Counted from the stretch's first letter, positions 42,311 through 50,592 are shown. The stretch: 51,783 nucleotides of DNA from Candidatus Poribacteria bacterium (GCA_012267415.1 JAAXGN010000161.1:1-51783), one strand, 5' to 3'. The notes: generated by a model from the sequence alone, not told the origin. A program made the numbers and translations.

Positions 42311-44116
42311 ATGTCAAAACAACTCCACTACATTCGTAATTTCTGCATCTTAGGTCATATTGATCACGGAAAAAGCACACTCAGTGATAGACTCTTAGAA
42401 CATACGAACACGCTTGCGGAAAGAGAAATGCGCGATCAGGTCCTGGATCTAATGGATTTGGAACGTGAACGCGGTATTACAATCAAGGCAACAGCAGTAA
42501 AACTGCATTATAGAACCAAAGATGATTCATGCTATGAACTGAATCTAATTGATACACCTGGACACGTTGATTTTACGTATGAGGTGTCGCGGAGTCTTGC
42601 CGCATGTGAAGGCGCGATATTGATTGTTGATGCTGCACAAGGTGTTGAAGCACAGACATTGGCAAACGCATATCTTGCAATCGAAAATGAACTTGAAATC
42701 ATCCCAATTATCAATAAAATAGACCTACCTGCAGCACAACCCGATGAAGTGAAGCGACAAATTGAGGAAATCGTCGGAATACCCGCAGACGAAGCACTGC
42801 TTGTGAGCGCAAAGGAAGCTATCGGTATACCTGCATTGTTAGATGCAATTGTTAAGCGTATTCCGCCACCAAATGGAAATACGGATGCACCCTTAAAGGC
42901 ACTTGTTGTAGATTCTGTCTATAACAACTATCGTGGCGTCATCATGTACACACGTGTGTTTGATGGAAGTATTCTGCCAGGTGATAAAATACAGCTGATG
43001 CAATCCGGACGTTCTTATGAAGTTGAGGAAGTCGGTATTTTTACACCTAAAATGCAACCCACAACAGAACTAAAAACGGGGGCAGTTGGCTATCTTGTCG
43101 CCGGAATTCGTGAAATTGAACACGCAAAGATCGGCGATACACTCACACATCACTTACACCCAACATCACAACCACTACCCGGATATCAGGTCATAAAACC
43201 ACTCGTATTTAGCGGATTATATCCTTCCGATACCAATCAGTTTCATACATTACGGGAAGCACTTGAAAAATTAAGACTAAATGATTCATCCTTTACTTTT
43301 GAACCTGAGACCTCTGTTGCTCTCGGATTCGGATTCAGATGCGGTTTCTTGGGTTTATTACACATGGAGATTATTCATGAACGGTTAGAGCGAGAATTTG
43401 AACTATCACTCGTTAGAACAGCACCAAGTGTAATGTATCGTGTTTATCTTAAAACAGGTGAACATGTATTAGTTGACAACCCCGCGCATCTCCCTGATGC
43501 GAATAAGATAGAACGAATTGAGGAACCGTATGTCAATATAGATATAATCGTTCCGCGTGAATACATAGGAAATTCAATGGAACTTTGTCAGAAGCGACGG
43601 GGTATATACAGACGAATGAACCAATTAGATGTTTCACGTGTTCAACTGCTATATGAACTCCCATTAAGCGAAATGCTTACCGACTTTTATCCAAAACTCA
43701 AATCTCTAACACGTGGTTACGCTTCCTTAGAATATGACAATGCAGAATATAAAGAAGAGGATCTTGTCAAATTAGATATATTACTCAACGGCAAACCTGT
43801 TGATGCACTCTCTACAATCTTGCCACGTGAAATTGCAGAAACACGTGGAAAGAATCTCATCAGCAAATTACGGGAACTCATCCCAAGACAGATGTTTGAG
43901 ATACCGGTTCAAGCCGCAATCGGCAATAAAGTCGTTGCCAGAGAAACAGTGAGAGCATTGAGAAAAAATGTAACTGCAAAATGCTACGGCGGAGATATAA
44001 CAAGAAAACGGAAATTAATAGAAAAACAAAAACAAGGAAAAAAGAGACTAAAACAGATTGGAAACGTTGATGTCCCACAGGAAGCTTTTAGCGCAATGCT
44101 CGCGACCGATATTTAA
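42311..44116 (+). CDS. lepA: Elongation factor 4 (LepA)
   Basis: A 601-residue translational GTPase that back-translocates or remodels stalled ribosomes. G1 is GHIDHGKSTLSDRLLE, the switch region RERGITIKATAVKL, G3 DTPGHVDFTYEVSRSL, G4 NKIDLPAA and G5 VSAKEAIGI. The LepA-specific C-terminal domain is present (AKCYGGDITRKRKLIEKQK, then GKKRLKQIG). A TATAAT at 42297-42302, 8 bases before the ATG, may be a -10 box giving an almost leaderless transcript, but no good -35 is seen. Confidence 0.96.
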   Translation: MSKQLHYIRNFCILGHIDHGKSTLSDRLLEHTNTLAEREMRDQVLDLMDLERERGITIKATAVKLHYRTKDDSCYELNLIDTPGHVDFTYEVSRSLAACEGAILIVDAAQGVEAQTLANAYLAIENELEIIPIINKIDLPAAQPDEVKRQIEEIVGIPADEALLVSAKEAIGIPALLDAIVKRIPPPNGNTDAPLKALVVDSVYNNYRGVIMYTRVFDGSILPGDKIQLMQSGRSYEVEEVGIFTPKMQPTTELKTGAVGYLVAGIREIEHAKIGDTLTHHLHPTSQPLPGYQVIKPLVFSGLYPSDTNQFHTLREALEKLRLNDSSFTFEPETSVALGFGFRCGFLGLLHMEIIHERLEREFELSLVRTAPSVMYRVYLKTGEHVLVDNPAHLPDANKIERIEEPYVNIDIIVPREYIGNSMELCQKRRGIYRRMNQLDVSRVQLLYELPLSEMLTDFYPKLKSLTRGYASLEYDNAEYKEEDLVKLDILLNGKPVDALSTILPREIAETRGKNLISKLRELIPRQMFEIPVQAAIGNKVVARETVRALRKNVTAKCYGGDITRKRKLIEKQKQGKKRLKQIGNVDVPQEAFSAMLATDI

Positions 44117-44117
44117 A

Positions 44118-44143
44118 TGTAGCGCAAACTTTCCAGTTTGCGT
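44118..44143. repeat. GCGCAAACTTTCCAGTTTGCG palindrome
   Basis: TGTAGCGCAAACTTTCCAGT then TTGCGTGG directly after lepA; same family as 47285-47342. Confidence 0.65.
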
Positions 44144-44223
44144 GGATGTGCCACAAACTGCCATTATATTAAAATTGGTCGTGCTACAATTCACTATATT
44201 GAGACATTTTGTCAGACTTGATA

Positions 44224-44345
44224 TATGTAAAGTTAATAATTAATGAGACATTTCACCCATACAATGATGACGAAGACCACCCAACGTAAGGGCGAGGTCA
44301 CCTCGCCCGTTGGCGAGTGTTTCATTAATTCTATAGTTCACTATA
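44224..44345. mobile_element. MITE family 1, copy c
   Basis: A 122-bp copy with left end TATGTAAAGTTAATAATTAA followed by TGAGACATTT, and right end TTCATTAATTCTATAGTTCA then CTATA. The centre differs (CGTAAGGGCGAGGTCACCTC) but keeps the GGGCGAGG hairpin. It lies between lepA and lepB, just upstream of lepB. Confidence 0.8.
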
Positions 44346-44385
44346 AAAGGAGAAATCCGTAAAATTACTGCGGTTAAATTACATA

Positions 44386-45189
44386 ATGACAACAGAGACC
44401 CAACTATCTTTATGGCAAAAAATCAGAAACACGGTTGTTTGGGAATATATGCAAGTAATCGCTGTTGCACTCATACTCGTATTCGGATTCATAAGACCAT
44501 TTGTCGTAGAGGCATTTAAGATTCCATCCGGATCCATGGAGGATACACTACGCATAGGAGACCGTATACTCGTAAGTAAATTTATCTACGGTTTCAAAAT
44601 CCCAGGTACAAAAATAAAGGTCTTTGATTTTCACAAACCCGAAAGGGGAGATGTTTTTGTTTTTATTCCACTGCACGAAAAAGAAAAAAATTATATCAAA
44701 AGAATCGTCGCTGTGGAAGGGGATACGGTCCATACAGACGGGAAGATACTATATGTAAATGGAAAGCCTGTAAAAGATAGTCCAGATACAAAACATGTTG
44801 AAAACCCTTATGTAAAAAAGAATTTTCCACCATTTCAAAATCGTGAAAAGTATAAGTTTATGGAAAACAGTAAAATCTATGAAGATTTTAATATGACAGA
44901 CACACAATTTAAACGAAAGTTCCCTGACGGTAAACCTTTCACAGTACCCAAAGACCACGTCTTTGCAATGGGAGACAATAGAAACCAGAGTCATGACAGC
45001 CGAGCCTGGGGACCTGTCCCTATTGACAGGATAAAGGGACAAGCCTTCATGGTATATTGGTCCTCTGCAATTAAACCTGCAAATGATCATCAGGAGGCAA
45101 GGATATGGGAGGTATGGAAGCACATCCAAAATATAAGATTTAAACGTATTGGTAAAATCATTGATTCGCATGATGGACTCGAAAAATGA
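44386..45189 (+). CDS. lepB: Signal peptidase I
   Basis: A 267-residue inner-membrane serine-lysine protease that removes Sec/Tat signal peptides. One N-terminal membrane segment (VIAVALILVFGFIRPFVVEA), then the catalytic Ser in KIPSGSMEDTL, GDRILVSKF, the catalytic Lys in YIKRIVAVEGDTV, and MGDNRNQSHDSRAWGPV (box D/E). It overlaps selB by 4 bases (ATGA). The MITE lies upstream; no clear ribosome site precedes the ATG. Confidence 0.95.
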   Translation: MTTETQLSLWQKIRNTVVWEYMQVIAVALILVFGFIRPFVVEAFKIPSGSMEDTLRIGDRILVSKFIYGFKIPGTKIKVFDFHKPERGDVFVFIPLHEKEKNYIKRIVAVEGDTVHTDGKILYVNGKPVKDSPDTKHVENPYVKKNFPPFQNREKYKFMENSKIYEDFNMTDTQFKRKFPDGKPFTVPKDHVFAMGDNRNQSHDSRAWGPVPIDRIKGQAFMVYWSSAIKPANDHQEARIWEVWKHIQNIRFKRIGKIIDSHDGLEK

Positions 45190-47129
45190 CACAGGATAGA
45201 CGACATCTCATCATAGGCACCGCTGGACATGTGGATCACGGAAAAACAGCTTTGGTCGGTGCGCTAACAGGCATAGAAACAGACAGACTCAAGGAGGAAC
45301 GCGAACGTGGACTGTCTATTGAATTAGGATTCGCATATTTCGATCTACCTGACAATTCACGGGCAGGAATTGTTGATGTGCCCGGTCATGAGAAATTTAT
45401 TCGTAATATGCTCTCAGGCGCGTACGGGATGGATATTGTCCTTTTTGTCGTTGATGCAAAAGAAGGCGTTCAGGAACAGACACTTGAACATTTGGCTATT
45501 TTGGACCTGTTAGGTATATCAAACGGTATCCTTGTGATGACGAAATCTGACCTCGCATCAAAAGATGAACTAACAGAAGCTACCGAAATGACCCAAGAGA
45601 TGTTAGAAGGCACCACACTTGAAGGAATACCTGCAATCAGTGTTTCATCTATCACCGGCGCAGGAATTGATTCCCTCAAACAGATGATTGTACAACAGGT
45701 CGATTTAGCAGCAAAAGCACAAGAACAAAATGGTATTCCAAGATTATATATTGACCGCATCTTTACAGTTGAAGGCTTTGGTGCTGTTGTCACTGGAACA
45801 CTCATCGGTGGATCAATCAATAGAGAGCAGAGAATGATCATTCTGCCTCATGGGGATGTCGTTAGGGTACGCGGCATACAAGTACATAACGAACATGCAG
45901 ATGTCGCACAAGCGGGACAAAGAACAGCACTGAATCTGTCCGGCACAACTGCCGATAAGATAGAACGTGGTGATGTGTTGTGTCCCATAGAATTTTCGCA
46001 AGTAACGGATAATATTGATGTATCCTTGCAAGTACTCTCATCATTTCCACGCATGCTTGAACATTGGGGACGGTTTCGTCTGTATCTGGGTACAAGAGAA
46101 TTATTCTGTAGACTGATCCTGTTAGTTGACGAAGCAATATTACCGGGTGAAAACGTCCAGGTGCAGCTGCGATTAGAACAACCTATATTGACTTTCAGAG
46201 GAGATCGAGTCATTCTTCGAGACTTTTCCGCACAACACACTGTCGGAGGCGGAGAAGTAATAAATCCTTTTGCACCAAAACACAAACGGTTTACACAGGA
46301 AACTATCGCAACATTGACACGATGGCAAGACGCTGATGATACGCAAGTTGTAAACACCCTTCTGCAGAACAGTAGCACACTTTGTGTCGCAGAGTCCTTT
46401 CTGTATTACTATCTACCTTATTCAAAAGCAGATGTAAAAACCATTCTTAACACATTAGAATCAGATGGAAAAATAGTTAGATGGGACACATCTAAAAGAA
46501 TACCCTTAATCTCCGATGCATCCCGTACAAAAGAAACCACGGATAGGATACTTTTCTCTCTGTCTAAATTTCATGCAGACCAACCCCTTCTTAACGGACA
46601 AAATGCATCGCAACTCTGTCGTGATCTGGAGATAGATGAATTGGCTTTTGAGAAAATCACCGATAGTCTAATCAGATCTAAAGATATAGTAAAAGATGGA
46701 AATTTGCTCCGTCTGTCTTCACATGAGATACAGTTTTCTGAAGAGGAGTCAAGTGCTAAGGAAATACTCGAAAAAATATATTATGATGCTGGTATAAATT
46801 CACCCAGTCTCAACGAATTAAGCACACTTCTACCAGACCTTACACCACAACTTATAGAATCAACCTTTTATGCGCTGATGAACCTTGGACAGATTATTAA
46901 AACCTATGATAACTTATATATACATAAGGAAAAATTCGATGAGCTGAAACGTAAACTAATTGAATTTCTACGAAAAAATAAGACTATATCTGTTGGTGAG
47001 TTTCGGGAATTAGCAGACACAACACGAAAATATGCAGTTCCATTCTTGGAATACTGTGACACCGAAAACGTTACTGTTCGTGATGGAAATGTCCGAAAAT
47101 TGTCATCAAAACTACATGGGGGAGGATAG
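45186..47129 (+). CDS. selB: Selenocysteine-specific elongation factor SelB
   Basis: A 647-residue GTPase delivering Sec-tRNA-Sec to UGA codons with SECIS elements. Motifs: GTAGHVDHGKTALVGALTG (G1), ERERGLSIELGFAYF, DVPGHEKFIRNML (G3), TKSDL (G4). After the EF-Tu-like domains the C-terminal about 250 residues are winged-helix modules that read the SECIS hairpin (ELKRKLIEFLRKNKTISVGE). Its start overlaps lepB by 4 bases and its last codons (GGG GGA GGA TAG) overlap the tRNA-Sec gene by 12 bases. selA and selD are not in the window. Confidence 0.95.
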   Translation: MTQDRRHLIIGTAGHVDHGKTALVGALTGIETDRLKEERERGLSIELGFAYFDLPDNSRAGIVDVPGHEKFIRNMLSGAYGMDIVLFVVDAKEGVQEQTLEHLAILDLLGISNGILVMTKSDLASKDELTEATEMTQEMLEGTTLEGIPAISVSSITGAGIDSLKQMIVQQVDLAAKAQEQNGIPRLYIDRIFTVEGFGAVVTGTLIGGSINREQRMIILPHGDVVRVRGIQVHNEHADVAQAGQRTALNLSGTTADKIERGDVLCPIEFSQVTDNIDVSLQVLSSFPRMLEHWGRFRLYLGTRELFCRLILLVDEAILPGENVQVQLRLEQPILTFRGDRVILRDFSAQHTVGGGEVINPFAPKHKRFTQETIATLTRWQDADDTQVVNTLLQNSSTLCVAESFLYYYLPYSKADVKTILNTLESDGKIVRWDTSKRIPLISDASRTKETTDRILFSLSKFHADQPLLNGQNASQLCRDLEIDELAFEKITDSLIRSKDIVKDGNLLRLSSHEIQFSEEESSAKEILEKIYYDAGINSPSLNELSTLLPDLTPQLIESTFYALMNLGQIIKTYDNLYIHKEKFDELKRKLIEFLRKNKTISVGEFRELADTTRKYAVPFLEYCDTENVTVRDGNVRKLSSKLHGGG

Positions 47130-47211
47130 GGTCCGGTGGCCCTACCGGTCTTCAAAACCGGATTGTCCATACAAGTGGATAGGTGGGTTCGACTCCCACC
47201 CTCTCCCGCCA
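47118..47211 (+). tRNA. selC: tRNA-Sec (anticodon TCA)
   Basis: A 94-base tRNA with all features of bacterial tRNA-Sec. The 8-bp acceptor stem is GGGGGAGG (47118-47125) with CCTCTCCC (47200-47207). The 6-bp D-stem is AGGGTC/GGCCCT with a 4-base loop. The anticodon stem is CCGGT/ACCGG with loop CTTCAAA giving TCA. A long variable arm (TCCA..TGGA) and a 5-bp T-stem GTGGG/CCCAC with loop TTCGACT follow. The discriminator is G at 47208 and CCA is encoded. The first 12 bases are also the end of selB, so both genes share one transcript that must be cut within selB. Confidence 0.95.
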
Positions 47212-47284
47212 AATATTATAGTGAAATACAAGAATATATGCATACTTTTGGAACAGGGACCTAAACCGACAGACTGGACTGTGC

Positions 47285-47342
47285 TGTAGCACAAACTTTT
47301 AGTTTGTGCAGTAGTGCACGCAAACTAAAAGTTTGCGCTACA
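47285..47342. repeat. Paired GCAAACTAAAAGTTTGC palindromes
   Basis: TGTAGCACAAACTTTTAGTT then TGTGC, and inverted GCACGCAAACTAAAAGTTTG followed by CGCTACA. The two palindromes are mirror images of each other, as in a REPIN. It lies between tRNA-Sec and lipA. Confidence 0.75.
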
Positions 47343-47407
47343 ATTGTGTGAACGTAATTATAGATTTCACTACAACTTTCTTGTCTACCAATCACCAGGA
47401 AATCCGT

Positions 47408-48298
47408 ATGAGCATCTCATTACCAATCGTAACACAGCAGACAAACAGTCGCAGACACCCAGCTTGGATAAAAGCGCGAATTCCAAGTGGAGGCAATTAC
47501 GTAGAATTAAAGCAGCTCATGCGGGATTTGCAGCTGCATACAGTGTGTGAAGAAGCAAAATGTCCAAACATTGGGGAATGCTGGAATAACAGAACCGCCA
47601 CATTTATGATCTTAGGGGATGTTTGCACCAGACGCTGCATGTTCTGTGCAGTTACGAAGGGAAATCCAGATGGAACAGTAGACACCGATGAAGCACGAAG
47701 ACTCGGCGAAGCAGTCGCATATCTAAAACTAAACCATGTTGTCATTACTTCTGTGAACAGAGACGACCTAAAAGACGGTGGCGCAAGAATCTTTGCTGAC
47801 TGCATAACTGAGGCAAGACTGCAGCGACCAACATGCACCATAGAAGTCTTAATTCCTGACCTTGAGGGAAATTGGGAAGCCTTAAAAGTCATCATCGATG
47901 CCGCACCTGAGGTGCTAAATCACAATACAGAGACAGTCCAACGGCTTTACCGACGCACAAGACCTTATGCTGATTACCAACAGTCCTTATCACTGCTAAG
48001 AACTGCGAAAGAAATGAAATCAGATATGTTAACTAAATCTGGACTCATGGTCGGTTTAGGTGAAACAGTCATTGAGCTTTTGGAGACAATGCAGGACATT
48101 CGGGATACAGACTGTGATATACTCACAATTGGTCAATATCTATCTCCCTCTACACGTCATCTTCCTATCCAAAGATACTATACCCCAGAAGAATTCGCCG
48201 AACTGAAAGAGACAGGATATGAGATGGGTTTTCGTCATGTAGAATCCGGCCCCTTAGTTCGCAGTTCCTACCATGCATCTAAACAGGTAAAAAACTAA
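47408..48298 (+). CDS. lipA: Lipoyl synthase
   Basis: A 296-residue radical-SAM enzyme inserting sulfur into octanoyl-lipoyl domains. The auxiliary cluster motif is CEEAKCPNIGECW, the radical-SAM motif CTRRCMFCAV, followed by VITSVNRDDLKDGGA, VLNHNTETV, GLMVGLGE and the C-terminal RSSYHA supplying a Ser ligand. The ATG at 47408, with AGGAAAT upstream, fits the family start; an in-frame extension of 25 residues back to 47333 is unsupported. It is the last gene before the repeat-rich spacer. Confidence 0.95.
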   Translation: MSISLPIVTQQTNSRRHPAWIKARIPSGGNYVELKQLMRDLQLHTVCEEAKCPNIGECWNNRTATFMILGDVCTRRCMFCAVTKGNPDGTVDTDEARRLGEAVAYLKLNHVVITSVNRDDLKDGGARIFADCITEARLQRPTCTIEVLIPDLEGNWEALKVIIDAAPEVLNHNTETVQRLYRRTRPYADYQQSLSLLRTAKEMKSDMLTKSGLMVGLGETVIELLETMQDIRDTDCDILTIGQYLSPSTRHLPIQRYYTPEEFAELKETGYEMGFRHVESGPLVRSSYHASKQVKN

Positions 48299-48302
48299 TC
48301 TG

Positions 48303-48327
48303 TAGCACAATCTGCCAGATTGTGCTG
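48303..48327. repeat. TAGCACAATCTGCCAGATTGTGCT palindrome
   Basis: A near-perfect palindrome (AGCACAATCTG/CAGATTGTGCT) just after the lipA stop. It belongs to the family at 19281-19390 and could act as a weak terminator. Confidence 0.75.
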
Positions 48328-48360
48328 ATGAAGATTAAGATATAAATTGCGTAATATCTC

Positions 48361-48424
48361 AACGGGCAATGAATTGCCCTACTACAAACGGATGGGCTCG
48401 TAGTAGGGCAATTCATTGCCCGTT
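48361..48424. repeat. Perfect 25-bp inverted repeat
   Basis: The arm 48361-48385 (AACGGGCAATGAATTGCCCT then ACTAC) is perfectly complementary to 48400-48424, with a 14-base loop. Each arm also contains the near-palindrome GGGCAATGAATTGCCC. Confidence 0.9.
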
Positions 48425-48498
48425 AATTACCCAAAGGGTTTTTTAATCTTCATTAGCACATTCGTCCTTTAAATAATCAGGCAATCTTGATTACCCCA

Positions 48499-48519
48499 GG
48501 CCGGTAGGTGCGATATCCT
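48499..48519. repeat. Partial GGTAGGTGCGAT unit
   Basis: GGCCGGTAGGTGCGATATCC followed by TTATC but without the closing GCACC; a degenerate copy of the REPIN family. Confidence 0.6.
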
Positions 48520-48575
48520 TATCAATGCAGAATACCATACGCGTATTCTGCCATAAGCGTCAATTTAATGATGTC

Positions 48576-48688
48576 CCCAGGCCGGTAGGTGCGATTTCCT
48601 AATCGCACCGGAACCCTACGCGGTACCTCTTGAAAGAGCATATTGGGCAAATTCGGTGCGATTAGGAAATCGCACCTACCGGCCTGGG
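48576..48688. repeat. REPIN: perfect 35-bp inverted repeat pair
   Basis: Arms 48576-48610 (CCCAGGCCGGTAGGTGCGAT then TTCCTAATCGCACCG) and 48654-48688 are perfect reverse complements, 43 bases apart. Each arm is itself a hairpin. Confidence 0.9.
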
Positions 48689-48728
48689 AAAAATCGGCTT
48701 TTACCCATTTAATTCCTTAATCTTCATC

Positions 48729-48808
48729 CCTCACCCGTAGAGATTAGGAAACCTAACCCTTACGAAAATCTGCTTTTATGTTTACAATTTGCTATATATT
48801 TAACTCAG
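48729..48808. repeat. Partial MITE family 2 copy
   Basis: About 80 bases match the right two-thirds of the element at 27956-28083 (for example GATTAGGAAACCTAACCC, ACGAAAATNTGCTTTTANGT). The right terminal repeat is degenerate (TATTTAACTCA) and the left one is missing. Confidence 0.75.
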
Positions 48809-48853
48809 TTGTATTCTGCTTTCAAAAAAAAATTGAGAAATTATAGAAAGTAT

Positions 48854-48882
48854 TTGACATGTTACTCAAAATGTTGTATAAT
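48854..48882 (+). promoter_or_regulatory. Perfect-consensus sigma70 promoter
   Basis: TTGACA (48854-48859), exactly 17 bases, TATAAT (48877-48882). It is the best promoter in the window; transcription would begin near 48889, about 400 bases before the next start codon. Confidence 0.8.
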
Positions 48883-48888
48883 ATAAGG

Positions 48889-49135
48889 AAGGTGTTATAA
48901 ATATACTATTTAGAGTGTATGACACCGGGGCACGTTTACCCCTTCTGGGGGCGCGCCGACAGTGCCGGAAACACTATCAGCGCGTAGCACTGCCATAGGT
49001 AAGTTATGACAGAGCTGGTTTTCATTGTAGCACAAGCATAGGCTTGCTGCAACAGATAGATGGGAACCAGCATGCCCCAAAGGAACAGTTGGCAGCAACA
49101 TTGCTGTGCATTTTACCTTCCAACATCTCCTTTGT
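48889..49135 (+). ncRNA. Candidate structured RNA or long leader
   Basis: Downstream of the consensus promoter several helices are visible: GTGT/ACAC (48916-48926 region), CCCC/GGGG with a TTCT loop near 48939-48950, GACAGTGC/GCACTGCC (about 48958-48994), GCTGGTT/AACCAGC (49014-49020/49065-49071) enclosing TTGTAG/CTGCAA and CAAGC/GCTTG, and CAAAGG-GTTGG/CCAAC-CCTTTG (about 49078-49133). No ORF is likely inside. It does not match tmRNA, RNase P or SRP RNA motifs I know; 6S-like RNA or a cis-regulatory leader of the next operon remain possible. The 3' end is a guess. Confidence 0.5.
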
Positions 49136-49285
49136 GGTCTGTCTAAACATTTAACCTGCTTCCTAATATAATTAGAAGCACAATATGAGACAGAACTTCA
49201 AAGTTATTCTCATCTCAATTGTTATATAACAACCCTTTTCGCTGGACAGCGGAAGGGCAATTCCTATCTATAGGAGTAATTTATT

Positions 49286-50059
49286 ATGAAAAGTAAAATG
49301 TATTGGGGAGTCGTTATCCTCATTCTTTTACTTGTATCTGCAACAGGGTTTGTTATTCTGCGGGAGATTTCAGACAATCGTGACCTGAACGACCAGTTGA
49401 CAGAAGCTAAAGAACTGGCAGATCAGATCACTCAACGAAAGATTTCGGAGAATAACAAAAAATCAGAATTGGATATACCTTTGCAACCGAAAGACACCGA
49501 CTCGGAGAACTTCACTGCGGAAGTGGGAAATAACACCGAAGCAGAGACACAAAAACAATCCGAAGAGACCAAAGATGTGCATGCCTCTGCCCAAACCGCA
49601 GAGACCCAAGATGTGCCAGTGTCACCATTCGGTTACGGTCCCTATCCAGAAGTGCCGGACGATTTTCGTAAAATAAAAGGCAATCCGATTTGGGAACATC
49701 AAAAATGGCCTGATAGTATTGCATTACCAGAGGGGGCGGAACTACTTGATCGCGTTCTCATAAAAGTGTGGAAGGAGGGTAACAAGGACTGGATAGGAGC
49801 AAGTCACGAAAACGGCATAGTCCGGTTAAACTACCCAAATACGCTTTATATCTGGTATGACGAACCTTATGAAGATGAGGATGGCAACATCATCAAACCT
49901 ATCATGAGATCTAAGGGAGATCCAAATGTCCAATTGACTATTGATGAAATGCGCGACGGTATAGTCCCTTCAGGTGTCCAAATTTTAGATGGTGAAACAG
50001 CAGGAATCAATGCCTTAGAATTTATTGATCTTGAATCCAATAACAAAAGGAGAAAATAA
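49286..50059 (+). CDS. Uncharacterised membrane-anchored protein
   Basis: A 257-residue protein with one N-terminal membrane segment (MYWGVVILILLLVSATGFVI), a polar low-complexity stretch (about 40-115, rich in E, K, Q, T) and a C-terminal domain (about 118-257) with YGPYPEVPDDFRKIKGNPIW, ALPEGAELLDRVLIKVWKEG and LYIWYDEPYEDEDGNIIKP. I do not recognise the domain. AGGAG lies 9 bases upstream of the ATG. It heads a short operon: the next gene starts 2 bases after its stop. Extracytoplasmic location is inferred from the anchor. Confidence 0.75.
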   Translation: MKSKMYWGVVILILLLVSATGFVILREISDNRDLNDQLTEAKELADQITQRKISENNKKSELDIPLQPKDTDSENFTAEVGNNTEAETQKQSEETKDVHASAQTAETQDVPVSPFGYGPYPEVPDDFRKIKGNPIWEHQKWPDSIALPEGAELLDRVLIKVWKEGNKDWIGASHENGIVRLNYPNTLYIWYDEPYEDEDGNIIKPIMRSKGDPNVQLTIDEMRDGIVPSGVQILDGETAGINALEFIDLESNNKRRK

Positions 50060-50061
50060 TA

Positions 50062-50529
50062 ATGAAAAGTTTTAGAAAAATGCTGATAATCAGTGTTATC
50101 TGCATTACAGTTATAACTGCGTCAGTTATTATGGCAGAGTATTCATTTATCATGTCTAATGGGGAAGGATGTGTTTTCACTTGGGCTTCTAACCCTGAAA
50201 ACAATGCTACTGTAAACGGGTATGTGGATGAGTGGATATATAAAAACTTTCTTGGTATTCGTTATGTCATAAAATATGAGAACGCCAACTTCCGGACTGA
50301 TGAAAAAAACTCAAACGGTGAAATTAACACGGGTGCGTATTATCTGGATATTGGCAACCCATTCATCACCGGACCTGAAAATGGCAACTACAGAGGTGCA
50401 GAATCCAAAACACTTCATAAATATCTGAATACATGGAATGATAATCCTCATACAGTGAGTTCATGGGCTTCCGCGCAAGTAGTTCCAGACGATGATAACG
50501 ATACTGGACATGTTGAAGTGAAAATGTAA
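50062..50529 (+). CDS. Secreted protein of unknown function
   Basis: A 155-residue protein with a Sec signal (MLIISVICITVITASVIMAE). The mature part (NGEGCVFTWASNPENNATVN, WIYKNFLGIRYVIKYENANF, TVSSWASAQVVPDDDNDTGH) is short, aromatic- and Asn-rich and not recognised. The start follows the previous stop by 2 bases, with GGAG just inside the upstream gene, so the two are co-translated. A terminator follows. Confidence 0.72.
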   Translation: MKSFRKMLIISVICITVITASVIMAEYSFIMSNGEGCVFTWASNPENNATVNGYVDEWIYKNFLGIRYVIKYENANFRTDEKNSNGEINTGAYYLDIGNPFITGPENGNYRGAESKTLHKYLNTWNDNPHTVSSWASAQVVPDDDNDTGHVEVKM

Positions 50530-50553
50530 GATTTTATAACCTTTTAATCAATT

Positions 50554-50592
50554 GACAGGTAACCTTTATCGGTTATCTGTCTATTTTCTTTT
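50554..50592 (+). terminator. Rho-independent terminator
   Basis: GACAGGTAACC (50554-50564) pairs with GGTTATCTGTC (50571-50581) with one G-T wobble and a 6-base loop, followed by TATTTTCTTTT. Confidence 0.85.

Noticed and set aside
44548..45192. Minus-strand frames opposite lepB
   Set aside because: Antisense shadows of an unambiguous signal peptidase gene.
48910..49101. 63-codon minus-strand ORF over the structured RNA
   Set aside because: No ribosome site or recognisable motif; it lies antisense to the helices and the promoter reads the other way.
48889..49135. tmRNA, RNase P RNA or SRP RNA
   Set aside because: The diagnostic motifs (tRNA-like ends, GAGGAAAGTCC, GGTCAGG..GGAAGGAAGCAGCC) are absent.
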